A DNA stretch of 64,000 nt from Neobacillus jeddahensis (lineage in GTDB: Bacteria; Bacillota; Bacilli; Bacillales; Cytobacillaceae): NCBI RefSeq assembly GCF_000612625.1, contig NZ_CCAS010000014.1, positions 24,319 to 88,318 of the forward strand, in the 5' to 3' direction. Shown in pieces: positions 17,282-26,461 of this stretch. The position numbers were made by a program, and so were the translations under genes. A model generated the notes under the pieces. The model saw only the letters and a program-made list of their open reading frames with translations, was not told the origin of the DNA and did not search any database. How positions within the stretch are numbered: position 1 is the first letter of the stretch; the number at the start of each line of letters is the position of its first letter.

Positions 17282-17627
17282 AATGTCCTCCCGTTTGTTC
17301 ATTTGTCCATTTGATAAATTCAATCAGTGTTTTATATTGACGAATTTGGTCCACTTCTAGTCCTGATTCTTTTAATTCTCGTACAAAGTCCACCCATTCC
17401 TTTTCAAGATACACATGTGAAACATCAGGATTGCCAGAATTCAATAAGGTAATTAAATCTACATCTAATACAGTGGCAATTTTCGACATAATCTGAAGTG
17501 AAGGGTTTTTGTTAAGATTACGCTCCATATTGCTTAAGTATGATTTTGATATATTGGTTAGATCAGCTAACTCTGTTAAAGAGTAGCCCCTTTGTTTACG
17601 TATTTTAGCTATATTTTCACCTAACAT
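17256..17627 (-). CDS. SinR/SlrR-like transcriptional repressor of the EPS operon
   Basis: 123 aa. The N-terminal XRE-type HTH (residues ~1-65: MLGENIAKIRKQRGYSLTEL, NISKSYLSNMERNLNKNPSL) matches SinR of B. subtilis very closely. The C-terminus (LEKEWVDFVRELKESGL, then FIEFIKWTNEQ-like helices) corresponds to SinR's dimerisation domain, the part bound by SinI. The gene lies inside the operon between the aminotransferase and the Wzz-like gene. GTTCTTT boxes, the SinR target word, lie in the operon leader. Autorepression through those boxes is likely but inferred. No SinI-like gene is seen nearby. Confidence 0.85.
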   Translation of the reverse strand: MLGENIAKIRKQRGYSLTELADLTNISKSYLSNMERNLNKNPSLQIMSKIATVLDVDLITLLNSGNPDVSHVYLEKEWVDFVRELKESGLEVDQIRQYKTLIEFIKWTNEQTGGHYGQSNQSS

Positions 17628-17697
17628 TTGTCTACCTCTTTACATTTTAATTATCTGAAAAACCTAATCCTCCCTTAAATTAAATACAATAAAGTTA

Positions 17698-18858
17698 TTA
17701 TGGTATTTTCCTAAGAGATGTTTTAATACATTCAATCACTCTCATTTGGTCTTGTAGTGTCAAATTTGAACCCGAAGGTAAACAGATTCCCGACTGAAAA
17801 AGCTGTTCCGATACATTAAATGTCTTATGTGAATAGTACTTACAATTAATATATAGTGGCTGCAAATGAAGTGGTTTCCATACATGTCTTGCTTCAATAT
17901 TTTCCGACTCTAAAGCTGTTAGCAATTCTGTGACAGACATGTCAGTTTCTTCATTATTAATTGTTAATGCCGTAAGCCAACGATTTGATAAGGTATTATT
18001 TAACTCTGGCATAAAAGATACAGCAGGTAAGTGGGATAATTCTTGATGATAGATTTCAAATATACTTCTTCTTGCCTTTATTCTCTCTTCCAAAACAGAC
18101 AGCTGGCTCCTGCCTAATCCTGCTAAAATATTGCTCAATCTATAGTTGTACCCTATTTGGCTATGCTGATAATAACGTGCAGCGTCTTTTGATTGAGCAG
18201 CTAAGAAATGAGCTTTTTTTAATGCCTCTGTATTGTTAGATACAAGCATCCCTCCACCAGAAGTTGTAATGATTTTATTCCCATTAAATGAAAAAATCCC
18301 AAATTCCCCAAAAGATCCACTTACTTTTCCCTTATATAGAGAACCTAGAGATTCTGCAGAATCTTCAATAATTGGAACCTGAAATGTGTTACAAATGGTA
18401 ACCAGTTCATCCATTTTGGCAGGCTGCCCATAAAGATTAACGATGATCACTGCTTTGGGAAGTTTAGAAATAGTAGCTGCATCTATTAATGCTTCTTCTA
18501 ATGCTGTTGGTGACATATTCCAGGTATCGGGTTCAGAGTCAATGAAAACTGGTTCTGCACCTTGATAAAGAATCGGACTTGCACTGGCAACAAAAGTCAG
18601 ACTAGAACAAAAAACAGTATCGCCTCTTTGGACATCTAATAAACAAAGGGCCAAATGTATGGCGGAAGTTCCAGAACTGACAGCAACTGCCCCTTTGACA
18701 CCTACATAATTTGCTACTTCCCTTTCAAATGCCTCTACATTTGGTCCTAATGGTGCAATCCAATTTGAATCAAATGCCTCTTGGATGAATTCCATCTCAT
18801 TTCCGCTCATATGTGGTGGTGACAGAAAAATTCTCTTATCCGTAGCAACTTTCAACAA
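17698..18858 (-). CDS. DegT/DnrJ/EryC1/StrS aminotransferase (EpsN-like)
   Basis: About 386 aa from a TTG at 18858 placed 6 bases after GAGGTG; an in-frame GTG at 18867 lies inside that site. The sequence has IFLSPPHMSGNEMEFIQEAF, SSGTSAIHLAL, EDSAESLGSLYKGK and FNGNKIITTSGGGML (the PLP lysine). Relatives such as PglE and EpsN aminate the 4-keto sugar made by a UDP-GlcNAc 4,6-dehydratase, giving a UDP-4-amino-sugar. The dehydratase and the sugar transferase are the two genes upstream, so a bacillosamine-like pathway is likely. The EpsM/PglD-type acetyltransferase that would finish it is absent. Confidence 0.9.
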   Translation of the reverse strand: MLKVATDKRIFLSPPHMSGNEMEFIQEAFDSNWIAPLGPNVEAFEREVANYVGVKGAVAVSSGTSAIHLALCLLDVQRGDTVFCSSLTFVASASPILYQGAEPVFIDSEPDTWNMSPTALEEALIDAATISKLPKAVIIVNLYGQPAKMDELVTICNTFQVPIIEDSAESLGSLYKGKVSGSFGEFGIFSFNGNKIITTSGGGMLVSNNTEALKKAHFLAAQSKDAARYYQHSQIGYNYRLSNILAGLGRSQLSVLEERIKARRSIFEIYHQELSHLPAVSFMPELNNTLSNRWLTALTINNEETDMSVTELLTALESENIEARHVWKPLHLQPLYINCKYYSHKTFNVSEQLFQSGICLPSGSNLTLQDQMRVIECIKTSLRKIP

Positions 18859-18949
18859 TACATTCACCTCAATTTCTTTTTATAGTTAAAAATGATTTCT
18901 TAATAGTTATCTAACTACCTTCTTATCAACCTATACATAAGTCGTAGTT

Positions 18950-19564
18950 TTAGCCATTGCCTTTTCTCCCTTGAATTTCAGTCCCTGTAAAACGAGTCAT
19001 TGTTACATGATTGGCTTGGCTAATACCCTCGGAGCGAACAACCTTTTTTATAGTTAAATATAAAATTCTAATATCAAGTAATATTGAATGGTGAGTCACA
19101 TACCAAACATCCATTTGAAATTTTTCTTCCCAGGATATTGCATTTCTTCCATTTACCTGGGCCCACCCTGTAATTCCTGGTTTGACTAAGTGCCTTTTTG
19201 CCTGCTCCTTCGAATATAGTGGAAGGTACTCCATTAATAATGGTCTAGGTCCCACTAAACTAAGGTCCCCCTTTAATACATTAATCAACTGTGGGAGCTC
19301 GTCTAAACTAAACTTTCTAAGAAATAACCCAAATGCTGTTATTCGTTCTTCATCAGGTAGCCAATTGCCATTATCGTCCTTGGAATCATTCATCGTTCGG
19401 AATTTGTATAATAAAAAAGGGATCCCATATAATCCTGGCCGTTGCTGTTTAAAAAGAACGGGAGAACCTAGTTTAAACCTAACTGAGATCCAAATGAATA
19501 AAATAATCGGTGCAAAAATGAGTATTATAAACAATGAAACTACTATATCCATTAATCGTTTCAT
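18950..19564 (-). CDS. Initiating sugar transferase (EpsL-like, polyprenyl-phosphate phosphoglycosyltransferase)
   Basis: 204 aa from the ATG at 19564 with GGAGGGG upstream. One N-terminal membrane segment (MKRLMDIVVSLFIILIFAPI) is followed by the catalytic domain with SPVLFKQQRPG, LYKFRTM, KFSLDELPQLINVLKGDLSLVGPRP and KPGITGWAQVNGRN. These are the signature motifs of monotopic phosphoglycosyltransferases such as PglC. The enzyme puts the first sugar phosphate onto undecaprenyl phosphate and so starts EPS repeat-unit assembly. It is linked to the epsC-like gene upstream by a 28-base gap. Confidence 0.92.
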   Translation of the reverse strand: MKRLMDIVVSLFIILIFAPIILFIWISVRFKLGSPVLFKQQRPGLYGIPFLLYKFRTMNDSKDDNGNWLPDEERITAFGLFLRKFSLDELPQLINVLKGDLSLVGPRPLLMEYLPLYSKEQAKRHLVKPGITGWAQVNGRNAISWEEKFQMDVWYVTHHSILLDIRILYLTIKKVVRSEGISQANHVTMTRFTGTEIQGRKGNG

Positions 19565-19592
19565 GTTTCCCCTCCACACGATTTCTATTAAT

Positions 19593-21419
19593 CTATATTG
19601 AGATTGGCATATAAATTTTTGTTGACACATTTTTATTCGCTAACAGTAAAAGTGTTTCTCTCAATTCTTCTTTTTCCATACCTTCATAGTTTTCGAGCAA
19701 ATAGTGAATTTCCTCCATTAATAGTTCAGAAGTTTTTCCGATATAAATCTTTTGATAGATTTGACTTTCATGAATTTCATTTTCTTTTAATAATTCTTCA
19801 AAAAGCTTCTCCCCCGGTCTTATGCCTGTAAAATGTATCTCAATATCCTCTATAGAATTTCCGGACAGAAGAATTAGATTTTTGGCAAGATCCACAATTT
19901 TTACCGGTTCACCCATATCAAGAACAAATATTTCTCCACCCTTTGCAAGGGCACCAGCCTGAATAACGAGTCTCGATGCCTCTGGAATGGTCATAAAATA
20001 ACGAACCATATCTGGATGGGTAACAGTAACTGGACCACCTTGTTTGATTTGCTTCTTAAATAACGGAATCACACTGCCTCTGCTTCCTAGTACATTCCCA
20101 AATCGAACCGCAACAAACTTTGTCTTGCTTTGGTTATTCATTGACTGAATGATCATTTCTGCTAGTCTTTTAGTTGATCCCATTACACTAGTAGGATTAA
20201 CCGCCTTATCAGTAGAAATCATGACAAAATTCTTGACACCGTTACCACTAGCAGCATTCGCCACATTCATCGTTCCGATCAAATTATTCTTAATAGCTTC
20301 CTCCGGATTACGCTCCATGAGGGGGACATGCTTATGTGCCGCTGCATGATAGACAACATCTGGAAAGTGTTTACGCATAACATGATCCATTTTTCTTGCA
20401 TCCTGAACATCTGCAATTTCTGTTATGAATTCAATAGACGCATTTTTATACATTTCTTTTAATTCCATTTCGATGGAGTAGATACTGTTTTCACCATGGC
20501 CTAAGAGAATAATTTTTTGGGGATTAAACTGGGCAATTTGTCTGCAAATTTCCGATCCAATCGAACCACCCGCCCCTGTTACCAATACAATTTTACCTTT
20601 AAGATTTTTTGAAATGGCTACTATGTCTAACTCTATAGGATCTCTTCCTAATAAATCCTCCACCTGAACATCTCGAAATTGACTAACAAAAATTTTCCCG
20701 GTAACTAAATCTTCAAGCATTGGCAGTATTTGAGTTTTTGCTGGTGTTTTTAAGCACTCTTGAAATATGACTTGCAGATTCTTTTTGCTTAATGAAGGAA
20801 TGGCAATGACGATATTATCAATCTGCATCTTTGGGACAATTCCCCCAATGGAACTAATTCCGCCCAACACCGGAATTCCTAATATATCCAATTTTTGTTT
20901 ACTTTTATCATCATCAATAAATCCAACTGGGCAAAGATCAGTATCGGAATTTTTTAATAGCTGTCTGGCAACCATCGTTCCTGCTGCACCTGCACCGACA
21001 ATCAGTGTCCTTTTTTTATTATGACTATTTGTATGGAGGGAATCTCTATACATTCTCCCCCAAAAGCGTGAACCTCCTAGTAGAAACATATGTAAAAACC
21101 AAGTTACAACTAGTAATCTAAAATATATTTCATCAAGAAAAATTTTCTGAAAAATGGAAGCCATTATAATAGAAGAACTAACAATCTTAAAGATAATAAT
21201 CAATTCTCCTGTACTTGCATAAACCCAGACTTTTTTATAAAGTTTCCAGTATATAGAGAATAAATGATGGCTAACCAGGATTGTTAAAGCGGTAACAATA
21301 ATTGGAATAGAAATGACATAAATTGTAGCATTCACCAAGAACCTACTTATAAAAATAGCTGTTAGAACAATAAAAGAATCTATAAGAAAAAATACAGATA
21401 ATCTTTGTCTATAAGTCAT
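19593..21419 (-). CDS. epsC: UDP-sugar 4,6-dehydratase/epimerase, membrane-anchored (EpsC/CapD-like)
   Basis: 608 aa, the usual size. Four N-terminal membrane helices (residues ~10-115) are followed by a CoA-binding-like Rossmann region (LIVGAGAAGTMVARQLL) and then the SDR catalytic domain with VLVTGAGGSIGSEICRQ, YHAAAHKHVPLMERNP, STDKAVNPTSVMGSTKRLAE and RFGNVLGSRGSVIPLF. It has the MxxTK form of the catalytic triad seen in large UDP-GlcNAc 4,6-dehydratases. It is first in the EPS operon, with GGGGAGAG before the ATG. It makes the 4-keto-6-deoxy sugar for the aminotransferase downstream. Confidence 0.93.
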   Translation of the reverse strand: MTYRQRLSVFFLIDSFIVLTAIFISRFLVNATIYVISIPIIVTALTILVSHHLFSIYWKLYKKVWVYASTGELIIIFKIVSSSIIMASIFQKIFLDEIYFRLLVVTWFLHMFLLGGSRFWGRMYRDSLHTNSHNKKRTLIVGAGAAGTMVARQLLKNSDTDLCPVGFIDDDKSKQKLDILGIPVLGGISSIGGIVPKMQIDNIVIAIPSLSKKNLQVIFQECLKTPAKTQILPMLEDLVTGKIFVSQFRDVQVEDLLGRDPIELDIVAISKNLKGKIVLVTGAGGSIGSEICRQIAQFNPQKIILLGHGENSIYSIEMELKEMYKNASIEFITEIADVQDARKMDHVMRKHFPDVVYHAAAHKHVPLMERNPEEAIKNNLIGTMNVANAASGNGVKNFVMISTDKAVNPTSVMGSTKRLAEMIIQSMNNQSKTKFVAVRFGNVLGSRGSVIPLFKKQIKQGGPVTVTHPDMVRYFMTIPEASRLVIQAGALAKGGEIFVLDMGEPVKIVDLAKNLILLSGNSIEDIEIHFTGIRPGEKLFEELLKENEIHESQIYQKIYIGKTSELLMEEIHYLLENYEGMEKEELRETLLLLANKNVSTKIYMPISI

Positions 21420-21503
21420 TTTCTCTCCCCTTTATTTTCAGCCTTACCTTATGAAAAGTCTTAATTACAATATTCATATTAATTGTTTTAATTTAATGCT
21501 TTT

Positions 21504-21626
21504 AATATCAATTATTGAGGCATCGAACCCCTCCTCACGTCACACTCTTGACAACTAGTGTCTAAGGTTCATTTCACCCACAGCATGGCCGAGTGCCTCC
21601 ATTGATACCGGCAAGGAGACATCACC
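21504..21626 (-). ncRNA. Probable EAR (epsC leader) antitermination RNA
   Basis: The minus-strand leader folds into a closed multi-branched structure. P1 pairs 21601-21609 with 21504-21512 and continues with 21594-21599 against 21517-21522. An inner hairpin pairs 21550-21553 with 21559-21562. A possible pseudoknot pairs 21566-21570 with 21525-21529. This ~120-base element lies ~80 bases upstream of the epsC-like start. The EAR element, known to promote antitermination in EPS operons of Bacillales, sits in the same relation to epsC. Identity with EAR is inferred from position and compactness, not from an alignment. Confidence 0.6.
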
Positions 21627-21661
21627 TTTAGTTATTATATAACGAATATTATATACTCAAT

Positions 21662-21773
21662 AAAGAACATATTAAAAAAAATATTACCAATAATCACTTA
21701 TTGGCTTGTAAAAATAATCTACTTTTTTGGTTGCACATATTTTAGAAGTCTTCATTTGTTCACATTAAAGAAC
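21662..21773 (-). promoter_or_regulatory. Two downstream SinR-type boxes
   Basis: GTTCTTT occurs on the minus strand at 21767-21773 and 21662-21668, about 25 and 130 bases past the predicted start of EPS transcription. With the box in the promoter spacer there are three, all in the same orientation. Binding by the SinR-like product is inferred. Confidence 0.5.
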
Positions 21774-21803
21774 ATATAAAGTTAATTATCAGTGGATATC
21801 TAA

Positions 21804-21832
21804 ATAATAATTCTATATAAAGAACAAGTCAA
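21804..21832 (-). promoter_or_regulatory. Sigma-A promoter of the EPS operon with an embedded SinR box
   Basis: On the minus strand, TTGACT (21832-21827) and TATTAT (21809-21804) are separated by exactly 17 bases. The spacer contains GTTCTTT (21819-21825). Transcription should start near 21797, giving a leader of about 375 bases before the epsC-like gene. Confidence 0.7.
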
Positions 21833-21907
21833 GAGGATTTAATTGATTTAAAAATTTTATAATAGTCATTCCTTAAAGACTTTTATCGGTGTTAAATGAA
21901 AAATAAT

Positions 21908-21936
21908 TTGACATCGTTCCCTAGTTGTAGTAAATT
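21908..21936 (+). promoter_or_regulatory. Promoter of the methionine operon
   Basis: TTGACA at 21908-21913 and TAAATT at 21931-21936 with a 17-base spacer. It lies about 25 bases before the S-box element, so transcripts would begin just upstream of the riboswitch. Confidence 0.7.
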
Positions 21937-21960
21937 TTATAAATAATCTAAATAATTGAT

Positions 21961-22132
21961 TTCTTATCAAGAGAGGTTGAGGGAATGGCCCTGCGACGCC
22001 TCAGCAACCTTCAATGGATTCTTCATTGAAAAGGTGCTAAGTCCTGCAAATGATTTGCTCATTTGCAAGATAAGAAGAATGACACTTTGGTCGTCCTTAC
22101 AAAAGTCTTCTTCTTATAGAAGACTTTTTTTA
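21961..22132 (+). ncRNA. SAM-I (S-box) riboswitch
   Basis: The conserved S-box core is visible: CTTATCAAGAGAGGTTGAGG at the 5' side, GGAATGGCCCTGCGACGCC, CAGCAACC and AAGGTGCTAAGTCC. P1 pairs 21961-21968 with 22069-22076. It is followed by a terminator hairpin. In this class, bound S-adenosylmethionine favours termination, so the downstream methionine genes are expressed when SAM is low. Confidence 0.97.
22102..22132 (+). terminator. Riboswitch-controlled terminator
   Basis: Stem AAAGTCTTC(T)/(A)GAAGACTTT (22102-22125) followed by a T run to 22131. It is the expression platform of the S-box element. Confidence 0.9.
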
Positions 22133-22205
22133 ATATCAGGGAACTTTAACACCCTATCGCATTAAACAAATTCTAACTATTCATATATTTTAAGGAGTGT
22201 GTCTT

Positions 22206-23318
22206 ATGTATAAAATCGATACGAAACTAGCTCAAATTGGTAACCGTAGTGAAACAACAACTGGAACTGTAAATCCGCCTGTATACTTCTCAACGGCCTT
22301 CCGTCACGAAGGTATCGGGCAATCAACTGGGTTTGACTATACCCGAACAGGAAATCCAACACGACAGCTTCTAGAAAAAACAATCGCAGATTTAGAGAGT
22401 GCCGATCAGGGATTTGCCTGCAGCTCAGGTATGGCAGCCATTCAACTTATTCTTGCTTTATTTGAATCAGGTGACGAATGGATCGTGAGTGAGGATTTAT
22501 ATGGCGGTACCTACCGCCTCTTAGAAAAAGGCTATAAAAAATGGGGCTTAAACACTCGATACGTCAATACCTGTTGTCCGGAAGAAATTGAAAAGAAAAT
22601 CACCCCGCAAACAAAAGCTATTTTCCTAGAAACACCAACCAATCCGCTTATGCAGGAATCAGATATTGCGGCTGTTTCCAAGATTGCCAAACAACATGGT
22701 CTATTGCTGATTGTGGATAACACCTTCTATACACCTCTTATTCAACAGCCCATCACCTTTGGTGCCGATATCGTCATCCACAGTGCGACGAAATACCTTG
22801 GAGGTCATAATGATGTTCTTGCCGGCCTTGTTGTGGCAAAAGGTAAAGAGCTTTGTGAGGCGTTGGCCTTCCATCATAATGGGGCAGGAGCCGTCTTGAG
22901 TCCATTAGATTCATGGCTATTAATGCGCGGAATGAAAACATTGTCTCTAAGAATGGAACGCCATGAAAAAAATGCACAGGCGATTGTAGAATTCCTTTCT
23001 CATCATGATGCCATAACGGATGTCCTTTACCCAGGACGCGGTGGAATGGTTTCCTTTAGAATCAAAGACGAAGCATGGGTCAATCCATTTTTACAAAACT
23101 TACAGTTAATCAGTTTTGCAGAAAGCTTAGGTGGAACGGAAAGCTTCATTACTTATCCAGCAACACAAACACATGCTGATATCCCAGAAGAAATCCGCAT
23201 TCAAGCTGGGGTTTGCAATCGTTTATTACGTTTCTCTGTTGGAATTGAAGATTCTCAAGATATTATTGAAGACTTGCAACATGCTTTTGCAAGAGTACAA
23301 GAAGGAGTGATTGCATAA
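22206..23318 (+). CDS. metI: Cystathionine gamma-synthase / O-acetylhomoserine thiolyase
   Basis: 370 aa from the ATG at 22206, which sits 8 bases after AAGGAG; a GTG at 22197 overlaps that site. It is a Cys/Met-metabolism PLP enzyme with FDYTRTGNPTRQLLE, SSGMAAIQL, ETPTNPLM, VDNTFYTP and the PLP lysine in VIHSATKYLGGHNDV. In B. subtilis MetI makes cystathionine from an acylated homoserine and cysteine and has thiolyase activity. It is the first gene after the S-box riboswitch, and its stop codon overlaps the metC start. Confidence 0.95.
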   Translation: MYKIDTKLAQIGNRSETTTGTVNPPVYFSTAFRHEGIGQSTGFDYTRTGNPTRQLLEKTIADLESADQGFACSSGMAAIQLILALFESGDEWIVSEDLYGGTYRLLEKGYKKWGLNTRYVNTCCPEEIEKKITPQTKAIFLETPTNPLMQESDIAAVSKIAKQHGLLLIVDNTFYTPLIQQPITFGADIVIHSATKYLGGHNDVLAGLVVAKGKELCEALAFHHNGAGAVLSPLDSWLLMRGMKTLSLRMERHEKNAQAIVEFLSHHDAITDVLYPGRGGMVSFRIKDEAWVNPFLQNLQLISFAESLGGTESFITYPATQTHADIPEEIRIQAGVCNRLLRFSVGIEDSQDIIEDLQHAFARVQEGVIA

Positions 23319-24511
23319 TGGCACACGAAGAATACAGCTTTGAAACCAGACTACTTCACAACCAGCACAAAATTGATCCGGTAACAGGAGCAGTCAGTGT
23401 ACCTATTCAGCATGCATCTACCTTCCATCAAGCAGATTTTGATCAGTTTGGCAAGTACGATTATGGCCGCAGCTTAAATCCGACTCGTGAAGCACTTGAA
23501 GATGTCATTGCCGAGCTTGAGGGCGGAATAAAAGGTTTTGCCTTTGCATCAGGAATGGCTGCTATTTCCACAGCCTTCCTCCTCCTCTCCTCTGGTGACC
23601 ATATGGTGATTACCGAGGATGTTTATGGCGGCACCTTCCGAATGGTGACTCAAGTTCTTTCAAGACTTGGGATTGCGCATACCTTTGTCGATATGACCAA
23701 TTTAGATGAAGTAAAGCAAGCAATTCAACCAAATACTAAAGCCTTTTATGTGGAAACACCATCAAACCCATTAATGAAAGTAACGGATATAAGAGCAATA
23801 AGCCAAATTGCTAAAGAAAGCAATGCGTTAACATTTGTTGATAACACGTTTCTCACTCCTTCTTATCAAAAACCGCTTGCCTTAGGCGCTGACGTTGTCC
23901 TGCATAGTGCAACGAAATTTTTGGCAGGTCATAGTGATGTCGTCGCAGGTCTTGCCGTTGTTAAAGACGAGGACTTAGCTAAACGCTTAGGCTTTTTACA
24001 AAATGGCTTTGGTGCGATCTTAGGTGTTCAAGATGCATGGCTTGTATTACGAGGAATCAAGACGCTGCATGTTCGTCTCGAACAATCGCAAAAATCAGCG
24101 ATAAAACTAGCCGAATTTTTAGACGCACACCCGCTTGTGAAAAAGGTCCATTATCCAGGGCTCGAAAGCCACCCACAACATCAACTCCAGAAGGTACAAG
24201 CCGAGGGACCAGGCGCTGTTTTATCGTTTGAATTAGCGAATGAAGATGTCCTTCGCACCTTTGTTGGTCATGTAAAGATCCCTGTATTTGCAGTTAGTTT
24301 AGGTGCAGTCGAATCGATCCTTTCTTATCCGGCAAAAATGTCACACGCAGCCATGTCTCAAGAAGATCGGGAACAGCGTGGAATTACCGACGGACTAGTG
24401 CGCTTATCGGTTGGACTGGAAAATCCAGAAGACTTGATAAAAGATTTTTCGCAAGCACTTGAACAAGTTCGTGCGAAACATTTGGTCTTACATCAAGGGG
24501 AATCATCATGA
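23318..24511 (+). CDS. metC: Cystathionine beta-lyase
   Basis: 397 aa, a paralogue of the gene before it. PLP-enzyme motifs: [46 protein letters not shown] and [18 protein letters not shown] with the PLP lysine. It converts cystathionine to homocysteine. The start overlaps the metI stop (TAATG) and the end overlaps the next gene (ATGA), so the three are translated together. The assignment as MetC rather than a second gamma-synthase rests on the metI-metC order known in Bacillus. Confidence 0.93.
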   Translation: MAHEEYSFETRLLHNQHKIDPVTGAVSVPIQHASTFHQADFDQFGKYDYGRSLNPTREALEDVIAELEGGIKGFAFASGMAAISTAFLLLSSGDHMVITEDVYGGTFRMVTQVLSRLGIAHTFVDMTNLDEVKQAIQPNTKAFYVETPSNPLMKVTDIRAISQIAKESNALTFVDNTFLTPSYQKPLALGADVVLHSATKFLAGHSDVVAGLAVVKDEDLAKRLGFLQNGFGAILGVQDAWLVLRGIKTLHVRLEQSQKSAIKLAEFLDAHPLVKKVHYPGLESHPQHQLQKVQAEGPGAVLSFELANEDVLRTFVGHVKIPVFAVSLGAVESILSYPAKMSHAAMSQEDREQRGITDGLVRLSVGLENPEDLIKDFSQALEQVRAKHLVLHQGESS

Positions 24512-26358
24512 GCCTATTAGAAAAATTACAAAGCCAAATTTTAATAGCTGATGGGGCAATCGGCACTCTGCTTTATTCGTTTGGAGTAGATTCGTGTTCT
24601 GAGGAACTCAATTTATCTCAGCCTGAGCAAATCCAAAATATCCATCGTGCCTATATTGACGCTGGTGCGGATGTCATTCAAACTCATACGTATGCGGCTA
24701 ACTATTTAAAGCTGCAGAGATATGGATTAGAAGACTCGGTAAAGGAGATCAACAGTGCTGCTGTCCGTAATGCAAAGAAGGCCGCACAATCTAACGCTTT
24801 TGTACTCGGAACCATTGGGGGCAATCGCGGGATTAAAACGAGTTCCATTACAATAGAAGAAATCAAACGAAGCTTCCGTGAGCAACTATATTGTTTGCTC
24901 CTCGAAGGTGTTGAGGGAATAGTACTTGAAACCTTTTATGACCTTGAAGAGCTCGAAACCGTGTTAACGATTGCACGGAAGGAAACGAAGTTGCCAATTA
25001 TTGCTCAGGTTTCCCTTCAGGAACCCGGATTTTTGCAGGACCGCACACCTGTTAATGACGCTTTAAAAAGACTGGAAGGACTAGGTGCTGATATCGTCGG
25101 TCTCAATTGCAGATTAGGCCCGCACCATATGTTACTGGCATTGGAACAAATCGAAATTCCGAAGCATTCTTTCCTATCCGCTTATCCAAACGCCAGTCTT
25201 CCTACTTATACGGACGGAAAGTTTCATTATGAAGGCGATGCCGATTATTTTCAAAAATCAGCACAAAGCTTTAGAAGTGAAGGAGTGCGCTTACTTGGTG
25301 GTTGCTGCGGTACGACACCAGACCACATTCGCGCCTTTGCCTCTGAATTAAAGAATAGTATCCCTGTCACAGAAAAAGTTGTAAAATTGAGACAAAAGAC
25401 AATGATTGTCGAATCACCTCCGAAAAGGGAATACACTCCCCTGCAGGATATCGTGAAAGTAAGACCCTCAGTCATTGTCGAATTGGATCCACCTAGAAAG
25501 CTGGATACCACTAAATTTTTTGAAGGGGCTAAGGCACTTAAAGAAGCTGGAATTGATTCGATCACGCTTGCGGATAACTCCTTGGCCACGGTTCGGATCT
25601 CCAATGAATCTCTAGGCTATCTCCTTAAAAGTGAATTAAGAATGCGGCCGCTCATTCATATTGCTTGCCGCGATCGTAATATTATCGGGCTGCAATCGCA
25701 CTTGATGGGCTTGCACACTCTTGGAATGCACGATGTCTTAGCGATTACGGGAGATCCTGCTCGAGTTGGCGATTTCCCTGGGGCCTCCTCTGTTTATGAT
25801 GTGTCGTCATTTGAACTGATTCAAATGATCAAGCAATTAAACGAGGGCCTGTCTTTCTCCGGAAAAGATTTAGGACAAAAAACAGCCTTTAGTGTCGCCG
25901 CAGCCTTCAATCCTAATGTACGTTCACTTGAAAAGGCAGTAAAGCGTTTGGAGAAAAAAATACAATTCGGTGCAGATTACTTTATTACCCAGCCTGTATT
26001 TTCAGAGGAAAAGTTAATAGATGTCTATGAACAGACAAAACACTTGGACGCACCAATTTATATCGGCTTAATGCCGCTCATTAGCAGTAAGAATGCTGAG
26101 TTTCTTCATAATGAAGTACCCGGCATCAAAATAGCCGATTCCATTCGTGAACAAATGGCTAACCTGCATGACGACCCGCTTCAGGCGACAAGATTAGGCA
26201 TTGAGATTACAAAATCATTAATCGATACGGCATTAGATTTATTCAATGGTATTTATTTAATTACTCCATTTTTACGATATGAACTAACCGCTGAGCTTGC
26301 CCAATATGCTAGACGGCGTGCCAGTGAGAAAAGTGAAGTACTCAATAAAGGGAGATGA
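24508..26358 (+). CDS. yitJ: Bifunctional homocysteine S-methyltransferase / methylenetetrahydrofolate reductase
   Basis: 616 aa. Residues ~1-290 form the homocysteine S-methyltransferase barrel with [21 protein letters not shown] and the zinc-binding [10 protein letters not shown]. Residues ~320-610 form the MetF-like reductase with [28 protein letters not shown] and FFITQPVF-like [11 protein letters not shown]. The reductase supplies 5-methyltetrahydrofolate for methionine synthesis. The two-domain fusion is the usual YitJ type of Bacillus. It has ATGA overlap with metC upstream. Confidence 0.95.
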   Translation: MSLLEKLQSQILIADGAIGTLLYSFGVDSCSEELNLSQPEQIQNIHRAYIDAGADVIQTHTYAANYLKLQRYGLEDSVKEINSAAVRNAKKAAQSNAFVLGTIGGNRGIKTSSITIEEIKRSFREQLYCLLLEGVEGIVLETFYDLEELETVLTIARKETKLPIIAQVSLQEPGFLQDRTPVNDALKRLEGLGADIVGLNCRLGPHHMLLALEQIEIPKHSFLSAYPNASLPTYTDGKFHYEGDADYFQKSAQSFRSEGVRLLGGCCGTTPDHIRAFASELKNSIPVTEKVVKLRQKTMIVESPPKREYTPLQDIVKVRPSVIVELDPPRKLDTTKFFEGAKALKEAGIDSITLADNSLATVRISNESLGYLLKSELRMRPLIHIACRDRNIIGLQSHLMGLHTLGMHDVLAITGDPARVGDFPGASSVYDVSSFELIQMIKQLNEGLSFSGKDLGQKTAFSVAAAFNPNVRSLEKAVKRLEKKIQFGADYFITQPVFSEEKLIDVYEQTKHLDAPIYIGLMPLISSKNAEFLHNEVPGIKIADSIREQMANLHDDPLQATRLGIEITKSLIDTALDLFNGIYLITPFLRYELTAELAQYARRRASEKSEVLNKGR

Positions 26359-26461
26359 ATTTTCGACAAGTATAAAGGAATAGTGGAGACACTTTGACCC
26401 TGTTCTCCCTTTTCAAAGTCGAAGTTCACTTTTTACCTTAATGAGATGAGGGGGAGCAGCT

